This document shows positions 1 through 9,724 of a DNA stretch of 64,000 nt, piece by piece. The notes beneath the pieces are model-generated. The model was not told the origin of the DNA, did no database searches, and worked only from the letters and a program-made list of their open reading frames with translations. The position numbers and the translations under genes were made by a program. Within the stretch, counting starts at the first letter, position 1; every line of letters starts with the position of its first letter. The DNA lies in the NCBI GenBank assembly GCA_945861155.1, contig CAMATN010000001.1:25155-89154 (forward strand). Reading direction: 5' to 3'. Source of the DNA: Rhizobium sp. Q54. Lineage in GTDB: Bacteria > Pseudomonadota > Alphaproteobacteria > ATCC43930 > CGMCC-115725.

Positions 1-9
1 TGGGCGATC

Positions 10-897
10 ATGATGCGCAACGAAAAACCGGGCGGCCACGGCGAGCGCTCGGTCGCGGTCGGGGTGCTCGACATGGCGCTGTGGGATCTGCGCGCCAAGA
101 CCGAGGGGGTGCCGCTATGGCGCCTGCTCGCCGACCGCTATCATCACGGGGAGGCCGACCCGAGCGCCTGGGTCTATGCCGCCGGCGGATATTACTATCC
201 AGGCAAGGGCATCGGGGCGCTGCAGGACGAGGTCAGACATTACCGCGATCTCGGCTATGGCTGCGTCAAGATCAAGATCGGCGGCGCCTCGCTGGCCGAG
301 GATCTGGCCCGCATCGAGGCGGTGCTGGCGGTGGTCGGCGCCGGCGACAATCTCGCCGTCGATGCCAACGGCCGCTTCTCGCTCGACGAGGCGGCTTCCT
401 ATGCCGATGCGTTCGCGCCCTACGGGCTGCGCTGGTACGAGGAGCCGCTCGACCCGCTCGATTATGCCGCGCACGCGACGCTCGCCGAGCGCTACGCGCC
501 GCCGCTGGCCACCGGCGAGAACCTGTTTTCGATGCAGGATGCGCGCAACCTGATCCGCCACGGCGGCCTCAGGCCGGACCGCGACGTGCTGCAATTCGAC
601 CCGGCGCTGTCCTATGGCCTCGTCGAATATCTGCGCACCACAGACATGCTGGCGCGGCACGGCTGGTCGGCGCGGCGCTGTGTGCCGCATGGCGGCCACC
701 AATTCGCGCTGAACATCGCGGTCGGGCTCGGGCTCGGCGGCAACGAATCCTACCCCGACGTCTTCGCCCCGTTCGGCGGGTTTGCCGATGACTGTCCGGT
801 CGAAAACGGCCTCGTCCGCCTGCCCGACATCCCCGGCATCGGCTTCGAAGCAAAGGCCGCGCTCTACCGCGTGATGCGCCCGCTGGCGGAGGGGTGA
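10..897 (+). CDS. Enolase-superfamily (mandelate racemase/muconate lactonizing-type) protein; true start probably upstream of the window
   Basis: Motifs KIKIGG, AVDANGRFS, YEEPLDPLD, TGENLFS and C-terminal FAPFGGF typical of the MR/MLE family; the ORF is already inside the domain at the window edge. Confidence 0.85.
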   Translation: MMRNEKPGGHGERSVAVGVLDMALWDLRAKTEGVPLWRLLADRYHHGEADPSAWVYAAGGYYYPGKGIGALQDEVRHYRDLGYGCVKIKIGGASLAEDLARIEAVLAVVGAGDNLAVDANGRFSLDEAASYADAFAPYGLRWYEEPLDPLDYAAHATLAERYAPPLATGENLFSMQDARNLIRHGGLRPDRDVLQFDPALSYGLVEYLRTTDMLARHGWSARRCVPHGGHQFALNIAVGLGLGGNESYPDVFAPFGGFADDCPVENGLVRLPDIPGIGFEAKAALYRVMRPLAEG

Positions 898-925
898 GCG
901 TAATCTCAATCAAAATATCGGGATT

Positions 926-1020
926 GCGAGGAGCGGAGCGACGAAGCAATCTCGCGATATTCGTGGTCGATCCGGTCGAGATTGCTTCGTCGCCCCTCGG
1001 CCTCCTCGCAATGACAAGCC
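926..1020. repeat. Imperfect palindromic intergenic element (ATTGCGAGGAGCGGAGCGACGAAGCAATC ... GATTGCTTCGTCGCCCCTCGGCCTCCTCGCAAT)
   Basis: Inverted arms read directly; intergenic. Confidence 0.75.
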
Positions 1021-1066
1021 ATTTTGAGCCACAATCTCCGCTCGCCGCCAGATCGAGAGGCCGGGC

Positions 1067-2056
1067 ATGAGACGCCGCGCGTTGATCACGCTTATCGGCA
1101 CCGCCGCGGTTGCATGGCCGCTCGCCGCGCGCGCGCAGCAGGCAGACCGCGTGCGGCATATCGGCGTGCTCGCTGGCGGGGCCGCGGACGATCCGGTTCT
1201 TCAGCTCCGCTTCGCGGCATTCCAGCAGGGGCTGCAGCAATTGGGCTGGATCGACGGTCGCAACGTACGGATCGATTATCGCTGGGGGGCGGGCAATGCC
1301 GACGACATTCGCAAATACGCGGTAGAATTGGCCGCGCTCGCGCCGGACGTCATCTTCGCCCCTGGCGGCGCGGCAATGGGGCCGTTGCTTCAGGCGACCC
1401 GCGCCGTGCCGATAGTCTTCGCAAACGTCCAGGATCCAGTCGGCTCCGGCTTCGTCGACAGCCTATCGCGGCCAGGCGGCAACGCTACCGGCTTTATGCA
1501 GTTCGAATACAGTTTGTGCGCGAAATGGCTGGAGCTGCTCAAGCAGATCGCGCCGGGCATGACGCGAGCGGCGGTCCTTTGGGACCCCGCCATAGCGGCC
1601 GGGATCGGCCAGTTTGCCGTAATCCAGTCCGCTGCGCCGACGCTCCGCGTGGAGGTGAGCCCGATCAACGTGCGCGACGCCGGCGAGATCGAGCGCGCCG
1701 TCACGGCCTTCGCGCGCTCCCCGAATGGCGGCCTGATCGCGACGGCGAGCGCGTTGGTGAATGTTCATCGCGATCTGATCATCACATTGGCGGCCCGGCA
1801 CAAACTGCCTGCGGTCTATCCCAACCGCGCCTTTGTCACCAGCGGCCGCCTGATCTCCTATGGGGCTGATTTTATCGACCTGCACCGCCGCGCGGCCGGC
1901 TACGTCGACCGCATCCTCAAGGGCGCCAAGCCCGCCGACCTGCCGGTGCAGGCGCCAACCAAATACGAACTGGTCATCAACCTCAAGACCGCGAACGCGC
2001 TCGGCCTCACCGTGCCGCAGTCGCTCCTCGCCCGCGCCGACGAGGTCATCGAATGA
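1067..2056 (+). CDS. ABC transporter substrate-binding protein (TrpX-like, ABC_sub_bind family)
   Basis: Twin-Arg-like signal MRRRALITLIGTAAVAWPLAARAQQ, then RHIGVLAGG, RNVRIDYRW, LISYGADFIDLHRRAAGYVDRILKGAKPADLPVQAPTKYELVINLKTA. Confidence 0.9.
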   Translation: MRRRALITLIGTAAVAWPLAARAQQADRVRHIGVLAGGAADDPVLQLRFAAFQQGLQQLGWIDGRNVRIDYRWGAGNADDIRKYAVELAALAPDVIFAPGGAAMGPLLQATRAVPIVFANVQDPVGSGFVDSLSRPGGNATGFMQFEYSLCAKWLELLKQIAPGMTRAAVLWDPAIAAGIGQFAVIQSAAPTLRVEVSPINVRDAGEIERAVTAFARSPNGGLIATASALVNVHRDLIITLAARHKLPAVYPNRAFVTSGRLISYGADFIDLHRRAAGYVDRILKGAKPADLPVQAPTKYELVINLKTANALGLTVPQSLLARADEVIE

Positions 2057-2107
2057 GAGAAGATGGCGCTCTACCGCGTGATGCGCCCGCTCGCCGAGGG
2101 TTGACGC

Positions 2108-3100
2108 CTACCGCACCGCGTCAGTTGGCGGCGCCTCCGCGAGGATGGCGCGCGCTCGTGCCGCGTCTTCGGCTATCTGCGCCTTCAACGCCTCGATCCC
2201 GGCGAATTTGCGCTCCGGTCGGATGAAGTCGACCAGCGATACCCGCAAATGGCGGCCATAGAGATCGGCGTCGATGTCGAACAGATGCGCCTCAAGACGC
2301 GGTTCGGGGGTGCCGATTGTCGGCCGCAACCCGATATTGGCGACGCCGTCGATCGCGCGGCCGGCAAAGGGGTCATCGGCGCCGTCTCCCGATACGCGCA
2401 CCGCGTATACCCCGAAAGCCGGGCGCAGATACTCGCCGAGCCCGAGATTGACGGTCGGAAAGCCGATCGTGCGGCCGCGCCGGTCGCCGACCATGACCCG
2501 CCCGTCGATTTCCCAGCAACGGCCGAGCTGATCGGCGGCCTCGCGCGGCTTGCCCGCCCGCAACAATTCGCGGATATGGGTGGAGGAATAGGCCGCCGCA
2601 TCGGCGTCGCGCACCGGCTCGACCACGGTGACCCCAAAGCCGTGCGCGGCTCCGGCGGCGCGTAGCATCTCGGGGGTGCCGCGCCGGCGATTGCCAAAGG
2701 TGCAATCATGCCCGACGACGATATGGGTCACGCCGACCGCGTCGAGGAGGATATCCTGGACAAATGATTCGGCACTCTTGCGCGCGAAGGCGAGGTCGAA
2801 ATGCTGGACGAACAACAGTTCGACCCCGAGCCGCGCGATCTCACGCTCCTTGACCCGGAACGGGGTCAGCCGAAACGGCTCGCTGTCCGGCATGAAGACG
2901 CCGCGCGGGTGCGGCTCAAAGGTCAGCACCCCGGCGGGCATCGCGGCCGCGCGGGCGCGGTCGCGCGCTTCGCCGATCAGCGCGGCATGCCCCCGGTGGA
3001 GACCGTCGAAATTGCCCATCGCCAGCACCGCGCCGCGCGCATGGGTCGATCCGGGGCCGGGATGGCGGATGAGGCGGAGCACGGCTGAAATTATCGCCAA
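2108..3100 (-). CDS. ribF: Bifunctional riboflavin kinase/FAD synthetase
   Basis: LAMGNFDGLHRGH, GHDCTFGNRRRG, SSTHIRELLRAG, GRTIGFPTVNL, GVANIGLRPT. Confidence 0.95.
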   Translation of the reverse strand: MAIISAVLRLIRHPGPGSTHARGAVLAMGNFDGLHRGHAALIGEARDRARAAAMPAGVLTFEPHPRGVFMPDSEPFRLTPFRVKEREIARLGVELLFVQHFDLAFARKSAESFVQDILLDAVGVTHIVVGHDCTFGNRRRGTPEMLRAAGAAHGFGVTVVEPVRDADAAAYSSTHIRELLRAGKPREAADQLGRCWEIDGRVMVGDRRGRTIGFPTVNLGLGEYLRPAFGVYAVRVSGDGADDPFAGRAIDGVANIGLRPTIGTPEPRLEAHLFDIDADLYGRHLRVSLVDFIRPERKFAGIEALKAQIAEDAARARAILAEAPPTDAVR

Positions 3101-3202
3101 AATTCGCGAAACTGTCGTGACATCGAAAATAGCCGGTGACGCGTTCGAGCGATAGCCTCAGCGCCGCCCCCGACTGGAGATACCTGCACGGGAGAATACA
3201 AT

Positions 3203-4240
3203 TTGGTCGAGATGGCGGCGCCGTTGCGCGAAGCCTGGTACTACGCGCTGCCCGGCCATAAGCTGCGGCCCGGCCGGATGCTCGCGCGCATCATGCTGGG
3301 CGAGCCGCTATTGATCGGGCGCGACCGGCTTGGCGCCGTCTTCGCGTTGCGCGACATCTGCCCCCATCGCGGCATGAAGCTGTCGGCCGGCGCGTTCGAC
3401 GGCAGGGAGATCGAGTGCTGCTATCACGGCTGGCGCTTCGACCGGGACGGACGCTGCACCGCGATCCCGTCGCTGGTCGAGGGCCAGGCGTTCGATCTCG
3501 CCCGGATCGCGGTCGCAAGCTATCCGGCGCGCGAGGTGCAGGGCAATGTCTGGGTATTTTTTGGCAGCGACCCGAGCGCGGCGCCCGATATTCCGGTGCT
3601 CGACGGATTTGCCGAATCGGCAGCCCCGCGACTCGTGGAAACGATGCGGTTCGGGGCGGCGATCGACCATGCCGTGATCGGGCTGATGGACCCGGCGCAC
3701 GGCCCCTTCGTGCACAGCGCCTGGTGGTGGCGCTCACGGCGCTCGATCCATGAAAAGGAGAAGGCGTTCGCGCCCTCGCCGTGGGGCTTTACGATGAGCC
3801 GGCACGCGCCGTCGAGCAACTCGCGGGCCTATCGGCTGCTCGGCGGCGCGCCCGAGACCGAGATCGCGTTTCGCCTGCCAAGCGTACGCATCGAGGAGAT
3901 ACGGGCCGGACGCTATCGGGTCACCAATCTGACGGCGCTGACCCCGATCGACGACACGACGACCGAAATAAATCACTGCATCTATTGGACGGCGCCGTGG
4001 CTCTCCGCGCTGAAACCGGTGCTGCGTCCCTATGTGCGGGCCTTTCTGCGCCAGGACCGCGACATCATGGAGCGCCAGCAGCAAGGGCTGCGTTTCGACC
4101 CGGTGCTGTCGCTGATCGACGATTCAGATACACAGGCGCGCTGGTACTACCGGCTGAAGCAGGAATACCGCCGCGCCCGCGCCGAACAGCGGCCGTTCGA
4201 CAACCCGGTCAAGCCGCGCACGCTGCGCTGGCGCAGCTGA
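3203..4240 (+). CDS. Rieske-type aromatic ring-hydroxylating oxygenase, large subunit
   Basis: Rieske motif CPHRGMKLSAG...CCYHGWRFDRDG and mononuclear iron region DHAVIGLMDPAHGPFVH. Confidence 0.92.
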   Translation: MVEMAAPLREAWYYALPGHKLRPGRMLARIMLGEPLLIGRDRLGAVFALRDICPHRGMKLSAGAFDGREIECCYHGWRFDRDGRCTAIPSLVEGQAFDLARIAVASYPAREVQGNVWVFFGSDPSAAPDIPVLDGFAESAAPRLVETMRFGAAIDHAVIGLMDPAHGPFVHSAWWWRSRRSIHEKEKAFAPSPWGFTMSRHAPSSNSRAYRLLGGAPETEIAFRLPSVRIEEIRAGRYRVTNLTALTPIDDTTTEINHCIYWTAPWLSALKPVLRPYVRAFLRQDRDIMERQQQGLRFDPVLSLIDDSDTQARWYYRLKQEYRRARAEQRPFDNPVKPRTLRWRS

Positions 4241-4243
4241 GGC

Positions 4244-5248
4244 TTAGCGCGCCGCCACTTCCGGGACCGGGCGGGCCGGCTCCGGGCCGGCCGGCGGGTG
4301 CTGGCGTCCGGTGACATAGGGGGCGATAACCCCGACGATGCCGCGGCGGAAGGTCAGCACGCAAATGACGAAGATGACGCCCTGGATGATCGTGACCCAG
4401 GAGCCGGTCTGCGCCAGATAGTTCTCCATCGTCACGATTACGAAGGCGCCGACGACCGGACCGAGGATCGTACCGATGCCACCGAGCAGCGTCATCAGCA
4501 CGACCTCGCCCGACATCGTCCAGTTGACGTCGGTCAGCGAGGCGAACTGGAACACGATCGCCTTGGTCGACCCGGCGAGCCCGGACAGCGCCGCCGACAG
4601 GATGAAGGCGAGCAGCTTGTAGTGGTCTACCCGATAGCCGAGCGAGATCGCGCGCGGCTCGTTTTCGCGGATCGCGGTCAACACCTGACCGAACGGCGAA
4701 TAGATCGTGCGCACAATCACGCCAAAGCCGAACAGGAACACCGCCAGCACGACGTAATACATGACCAGCGTGTCGTTGAGGTCGATCAGGCCGAACAGCC
4801 AGCCGCGCGGCACCGCCTGGATCCCGTCTTCGCCGCCGGTGAACGGCACCTGCAAGCAGAAAAAGAACACCATCTGCGCGAAGGCCAGCGTGACCATTGC
4901 GAAATAGATGCCCTGCCGGCGGATCGCCAGATAGCCGAAGACCGTGCCGAGCGCGGCGGCGACCGCGACGCCGGCAAGAATGCCAAGCTCGGTCGGCAGC
5001 CCCCACACTTTCACCGTATGCGCGGTGATGTAGGAGGCGGTGCCAAAAAACGCGGCGTGGCCGAACGACAACAACCCGACATAGCCGACCAGCAGGTTGA
5101 AGGCGCAGGCGAACAGCGCCATGCACAGCGCCTTCATCAGAAAGATCGGGTAGAAGAAATACGGCGCGGCGAGCGCGAGCAGGATCAGCCCGGCTGTCCA
5201 CAGCCAGAACGGCGCCGTGCCGGTCGCGCCGGGTCCGGATGTTCTCAT
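4244..5248 (-). CDS. livM: Branched-chain amino acid ABC transporter permease (LivM)
   Basis: FNLLVGYVGLLSFGHAAFFG; multiple TM segments; liv gene context. Confidence 0.92.
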   Translation of the reverse strand: MRTSGPGATGTAPFWLWTAGLILLALAAPYFFYPIFLMKALCMALFACAFNLLVGYVGLLSFGHAAFFGTASYITAHTVKVWGLPTELGILAGVAVAAALGTVFGYLAIRRQGIYFAMVTLAFAQMVFFFCLQVPFTGGEDGIQAVPRGWLFGLIDLNDTLVMYYVVLAVFLFGFGVIVRTIYSPFGQVLTAIRENEPRAISLGYRVDHYKLLAFILSAALSGLAGSTKAIVFQFASLTDVNWTMSGEVVLMTLLGGIGTILGPVVGAFVIVTMENYLAQTGSWVTIIQGVIFVICVLTFRRGIVGVIAPYVTGRQHPPAGPEPARPVPEVAAR

Positions 5249-5249
5249 G

Positions 5250-6146
5250 TCAGGCCGCCCGCCCGAACAGGCCCGCCGGTTTGACCAGCAGCACGATCGC
5301 CATGATCACGAAAATCACCGTGTTCGACGCCTCGGGGTAAAAGACCTTGGTCAGTCCCTCGATCAGCCCCAGCCCGAAACCGCTGACGATGGCGCCGAGA
5401 ATCGACCCCATGCCGCCGATCACGACGACCGCGAATACGACGATGATGATGTTGGTCCCCATCAGCGGACTGACCTGGTAGATCGGCGCGGCCATCACCC
5501 CGGCCAATGCCGCGAGCCCGACCCCGGCGCCGTAGGTCAAGGTCACCATGCGCGGCACGTCGATGCCGAAGGCCTGGACCAGCACCGGGTTCTCGGTGGC
5601 GGCGCGCAGATAGGCGCCGAGCCGGGTGCGCTCGATCACAAACCAGGTGGCGAGGCACACGCCAAGCGAGGCGACGATGACCCAGGCACGGTAATTCGGC
5701 AGGAACATGAAGCCGAGATTCTGCGCGCCCTGCAATTCGGCCGGGATCGTATAGGGCTGACCGGAGGAGCCGTAGGCTTGCCGAAATCCGCCCTCGATGA
5801 TCAGCGCCAGGCCAAAGGTCAGCAGCAACCCGTACAAATGATCGAGCCCGGCGATCTGGCGCAGGAACACCCGCTCGATCACGATGCCGCTGAACCCGAC
5901 GACAACTGGCGCGATGATCAGCGCCGGCCAGTAGCCGATTCCGAGCCCGTTCAACAGAAACCAGGCGCAGAACGCGCCGAGCATGTACTGCGCGCCATGG
6001 GTGAAGTTGATGATGTTTAGGAGGCCGAAAATGACGGCGAGCCCGAGGCTCAGCATCGCGTAGAAGGCGCCGTTGATCAGGCCGACGAGCAGCTGCGCGA
6101 ACAACAGCGGCGCCGGCGGCATCGGAATGTGCAGCCAGTCGAGCAT
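5250..6146 (-). CDS. livH: Branched-chain amino acid ABC transporter permease (LivH); start moved to MLDWLHIP
   Basis: LINGAFYAMLSLGLAVIFGLLNIINFTHG; N-terminal residues of the 338-aa ORF are translated palindromic repeat. Confidence 0.92.
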   Translation of the reverse strand: MLDWLHIPMPPAPLLFAQLLVGLINGAFYAMLSLGLAVIFGLLNIINFTHGAQYMLGAFCAWFLLNGLGIGYWPALIIAPVVVGFSGIVIERVFLRQIAGLDHLYGLLLTFGLALIIEGGFRQAYGSSGQPYTIPAELQGAQNLGFMFLPNYRAWVIVASLGVCLATWFVIERTRLGAYLRAATENPVLVQAFGIDVPRMVTLTYGAGVGLAALAGVMAAPIYQVSPLMGTNIIIVVFAVVVIGGMGSILGAIVSGFGLGLIEGLTKVFYPEASNTVIFVIMAIVLLVKPAGLFGRAA

Positions 6147-6210
6147 CAGCCGCCGCCCGGAATCTTCACTGCCGCCGCCGGGGACGCAGACCCCCAGCCT
6201 AACCCTTCCC

Positions 6211-6269
6211 CGCTTGCCCCCACCCTGCCCTCCCCCGCTTGCGGGGGAGGGTGAGGGTGGGGGCAAGCG
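6211..6269. repeat. Palindromic element (family A): CGCTTGCCCCCACCCTGCCCTCCCCCGC-TTGC-GGGGGAGGGTGAGGGTGGGGGCAAGCG
   Basis: Near-perfect long hairpin upstream of livH. Confidence 0.9.
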
Positions 6270-6345
6270 CGGGAGGGAACGATTGGGGCTGGCGGCGGCA
6301 ACGAGATGAGCGGCCGTTCCGCGCGCGTCCGAGGGCGAGCCCTGG

Positions 6346-6387
6346 TCCCCTCCCCCGCAAGCGGGGGAGGGTTAGGGTGGGGGTTTT
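6346..6387. repeat. Palindromic element (family A), CCCCTCCCCCGCAAGCGGGGGAGGGTTAGGGTGGGGGTTTTT
   Basis: GC-rich hairpin with T-run in the livK-livH intergenic region. Confidence 0.85.
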
Positions 6388-6425
6388 TAGGCGACTGCCG
6401 AAACATCGTATCCAGCCAGGCGCGC

Positions 6426-7664
6426 TCACCCCTTGACCAGCGGGCATTCGTTGCCGGCGGGGCGCTTGAATGCCTCCTCGCCCGGGATCGTGCCGACCTG
6501 CTTGTAATAATCAAAGGGTCCCTTCGATTCCTCGGGCTTCTTGACTTCGAACAGGTACATGTCGCGGACCAGCCGACCGTCCTCGCGGATCTTGCCGTTT
6601 TGGGTCATGAAGTCGTTGACCGGGGTTTCTTTCATCTTCTTGACGACGGCCACCGCGTCGTCGCTGCCGGTCGCCTTGATCGCGTTCAGGTAATGCGTGA
6701 TCGCGCCGTAGACCCCGGCCTGCACCATGCTCGGCTGCCGGTTCATCTTTTCAAAAAAGCGCTTCGACCAGGCGCGGCTCGCGTCGTTCTGGTCCCAGTA
6801 GAAGGCTTCGGTCAGTTGCAGGCCGTTGGCGGTCTTGAGCCCGAGGCTGTGGACATCGGTGATGAACACCAGCAACCCCGCGAGCTTCTGGCCGCCCGCG
6901 ACGATGCCGAATTCGGCGGCCTGCTTGATCGAGTTGATCGTGTCGCCGCCGGCATTGGCGAGCCCGATGATCTTGGCCTTCGAGGCCTGCGCCTGCAGCA
7001 GGTAGGACGAAAAATCGGGCGTGTTGAGCGGCACCCTAACCTGGCCCAGCACCTTGCCGCCGCTCGCCTTCACGACCGTCGCGGTGTCGCGTTCGAGGGC
7101 GTGGCCAAAGGCATAATCGGCGGTGATGAAAAACCAGCTGTCGCCGCCGGCCTTGACGACCGCGCTGCCGGTGCCGTTGGCCAGCGCGACCGTGTCGTAG
7201 GTCCAGTGCACCGAGGTCGGGCCGCACGCCTTGCCGGTCAAATCCGACGACGCCGCGCCGGAGATCAAAAACGCCTTCTGCTTGGTGCGGGCGAGGTCTT
7301 GTACGGCAAGAGCGACGCTCGATGTCGGCACGTCGACAATCGCGTCGACCCCGTCATTGTCGTACCATTGGCGGGCGATGGCGCCGCCGACATCGGGCTT
7401 GTTCTGATGGTCGGCGGTGACCAGCTCGATCTTCTTGCCGTTGACGGTGCCGCCGAAATCGGCGATCGCCATGCGCGCCGCCTCGGCCGATCCGGGCCCG
7501 GTGATGTCGGCGTAGAGGCCCGACATATCGTTCATCACGCCGATCTTGACGACATCGCCCGAAATCTGCGCGTGCGCCGCGCCGGCTATCATCAGCGCGG
7601 GGGCGATCGTCAGCGCGGCGGCAAACCCTGCGAGAGCCGCTAGTTTCATCATTTTCTCCATCAT
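6426..7664 (-). CDS. livK: Branched-chain amino acid ABC transporter substrate-binding protein
   Basis: Signal peptide; VVKIGVMNDMSGLYADITGPGS; Peripla_BP_6-like. Confidence 0.92.
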   Translation of the reverse strand: MMEKMMKLAALAGFAAALTIAPALMIAGAAHAQISGDVVKIGVMNDMSGLYADITGPGSAEAARMAIADFGGTVNGKKIELVTADHQNKPDVGGAIARQWYDNDGVDAIVDVPTSSVALAVQDLARTKQKAFLISGAASSDLTGKACGPTSVHWTYDTVALANGTGSAVVKAGGDSWFFITADYAFGHALERDTATVVKASGGKVLGQVRVPLNTPDFSSYLLQAQASKAKIIGLANAGGDTINSIKQAAEFGIVAGGQKLAGLLVFITDVHSLGLKTANGLQLTEAFYWDQNDASRAWSKRFFEKMNRQPSMVQAGVYGAITHYLNAIKATGSDDAVAVVKKMKETPVNDFMTQNGKIREDGRLVRDMYLFEVKKPEESKGPFDYYKQVGTIPGEEAFKRPAGNECPLVKG

Positions 7665-7668
7665 CCGC

Positions 7669-8388
7669 TCAAACGCCGAGATATTCGTGCAGTTTGTCGA
7701 GGTTCTGGGCCAGCTCCGCGTTGCGGATCATGTCGATCACCTGGCCATGTTCGACGATGTAATGCCGGTCGGCGATCGTCGAGGCAAACCGGAAATTCTG
7801 CTCAACCAGCAGGATCGTAAAGCCCTTCGCCTTCAGCGTCTCGATCAGCCGCCCGATCTGCTGGACGATGACCGGGGCCAGCCCCTCGGTCGGCTCGTCG
7901 AGCAGCAGCAGGTTGGCGCCGGTGCGCAGGATGCGGCCGATTGCCAGCATCTGCTGTTCACCGCCCGACAGTTTGGTGCCCTGGCTGCGGCGGCGCTCCT
8001 TCAGATTGGGGAAAATCGCGTAGATCTCGTCGACGCTCATGCCGCCGGGCCGGATGGTCGGCGGCAGCATCAGGTTTTCCTCGACATCGAGGCTGGCGAA
8101 AATGCCGCGCTCCTCGGGGCAATAGGCGATGCCCTGCCGGGCGATGCGGTTCGAGGCCAGCCCGACAAGTTCCGTGCCGCGATAGCGCACCGAGCCGGTG
8201 CGCTGGCCGACGATCCCCATGATCGCCTTGAGGGTGGTCGTCTTGCCGGCGCCATTGCGGCCGAGCAGGGTCACGACCTCGCCCTCGCCGACCGCGAAAT
8301 CCATGCCGTGCAAAACGTGCGATTCGCCGTACCAGGCGTGCAGTTCGCGGACGCGCAGCAATTCGTTGGCCGCTACCGCCTCAGGCAT
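7669..8388 (-). CDS. livF: Branched-chain amino acid ABC transporter ATP-binding protein
   Basis: Walker A GRNGAGKTT, signature LSGGEQQ, Walker B LLLLDEPTEGLAP. Confidence 0.95.
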   Translation of the reverse strand: MPEAVAANELLRVRELHAWYGESHVLHGMDFAVGEGEVVTLLGRNGAGKTTTLKAIMGIVGQRTGSVRYRGTELVGLASNRIARQGIAYCPEERGIFASLDVEENLMLPPTIRPGGMSVDEIYAIFPNLKERRRSQGTKLSGGEQQMLAIGRILRTGANLLLLDEPTEGLAPVIVQQIGRLIETLKAKGFTILLVEQNFRFASTIADRHYIVEHGQVIDMIRNAELAQNLDKLHEYLGV

Positions 8389-9157
8389 GGCCGGTCCCCA
8401 GCCCGGTCCCCAGGCCCGTCCCCAGATAGGCTTCGATAACCTCGGGGTTGTTTGAGACCGTGTCGTAATCGCCCTCGGCGAGGATGCGCCCGCGGGTCAG
8501 CACCGTGATAATCTGCGACAGATCCGCGACGACCGACAGATTGTGCTCGACCATCAGCACGGTGCGGTCGCGCGCGGCGTCGCGGATCAGCCCGGAAATG
8601 CGCCCGATATCCTCCTGGCCGAGCCCCGACATCGGCTCGTCGAGCAGCAGCATCTCGGGGTCGAGCGCGAGCGTCGTCGCGATTTCGAGGGCGCGCTTCC
8701 TGCCATAGGGGAGCGAGGCGGCGGGGCTGTCCTCGAAGCCGGCGAGGCCGACCGCATCGAGCAGCGCGTCGGCCCGGCTATTCAGCCGATCGAGCACAAG
8801 CTGCGAGCGCCAGAAGTGAAACGAGTTGCCGAGCGGCCGCTGCAACGCGACCCGGACGTTCTCGCGCACGCTCAGATGCGGGAACACCGCCGAGATCTGG
8901 AACGAGCGCACCAGCCCGAACCGGGCGACATCGGCCGGCCGCGCGGCGGTGATGTCGCGCCCGTTGTAATAGATCTGCCCGGCGCTCGGTTCGAGGAATT
9001 TGGTCAGCAGGTTGAAGACCGTGGTCTTGCCCGCGCCGTTTGGGCCGATCAGCGCGTGGATCGTGCCGCGGCGGACTTGCAAATCGACCCCCTGGACGGC
9101 GGTAAACCCGCGGAACTCCTTGGTCAGACCGCGCGTCTCAAGGATCAGGTCGGCCAC
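8381..9157 (-). CDS. livG: Branched-chain amino acid ABC transporter ATP-binding protein
   Basis: Walker A GPNGAGKTT, LPYGRKRALEIATTLALDPEMLLLDEP. Confidence 0.95.
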   Translation of the reverse strand: MADLILETRGLTKEFRGFTAVQGVDLQVRRGTIHALIGPNGAGKTTVFNLLTKFLEPSAGQIYYNGRDITAARPADVARFGLVRSFQISAVFPHLSVRENVRVALQRPLGNSFHFWRSQLVLDRLNSRADALLDAVGLAGFEDSPAASLPYGRKRALEIATTLALDPEMLLLDEPMSGLGQEDIGRISGLIRDAARDRTVLMVEHNLSVVADLSQIITVLTRGRILAEGDYDTVSNNPEVIEAYLGTGLGTGLGTGHA

Positions 9158-9285
9158 GACTTTACCACCCCGGCTCGGTCTGAAGCGGACCGCTCTTGTG
9201 TTCGGCGCGGCGCCACCCTATGCGGGGGCGGGCGGGCTGACAAGAATTTGCGCGGCCGATTTCGTGCCGGCGGAGAAGAACGATC

Positions 9286-9702
9286 ATGACCGACGCGGTG
9301 GACGATACGCTGGACGAGATCAAGTTCGGCCCCGATGGCCTCGTCGCCGCCATCGCCCAGCAGCACGATACGGGCGAGGTACTGATGATGGCGTGGATGA
9401 ACCGCGATGCGGTGCGCCTGACGCTCGCCGAACAACGCGTGTGCTATTGGTCGCGCTCGCGCCAAGCGCTTTGGCGCAAGGGGGAAACGTCCGGCCAGAT
9501 CCAGCTTCTGCGCGAAATGCGGGTGGATTGCGACGGCGACACGGTGCTGTTGCTGGTCGATCAGCACGGGGTCGCCTGCCATACCGGCCGGCGCAGCTGT
9601 TTTTTTCGCGCCTGGCAAGGGACCGGCTGGGCCGTCATCGCCGAACCTGAGGTCTCCCCGGAGCAACTTTACCCAGGGCCGCCAGGGGGCCCGCCAGGAT
9701 AG
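9286..9702 (+). CDS. hisI: Phosphoribosyl-AMP cyclohydrolase
   Basis: MMAWMNRDAVRLTLAEQRVCYWSRSRQALWRKGETSG and CDGDTVLLLVDQHGVACHTGRRSCFF. Confidence 0.96.
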   Translation: MTDAVDDTLDEIKFGPDGLVAAIAQQHDTGEVLMMAWMNRDAVRLTLAEQRVCYWSRSRQALWRKGETSGQIQLLREMRVDCDGDTVLLLVDQHGVACHTGRRSCFFRAWQGTGWAVIAEPEVSPEQLYPGPPGGPPG

Positions 9703-9724
9703 AACGCGGAGCGGCCACTACAGG

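Noticed and set aside
6147-6266. 40-aa N-terminal extension of livH (MPPPSPSPASGGGQGGGKRG...)
   Set aside because: Translation of the palindromic element; a good internal start (MLDWLHIP) fits LivH N-termini. Here, unlike mfd, I judge it not translated.
8384-8430. LivG C-terminal GTGLGTGLGTGHA repeats and MlaA GASLGASLGA repeat (about 21919-21945)
   Set aside because: Short in-frame tandem duplications at non-conserved positions; likely simple slippage with no functional signal.
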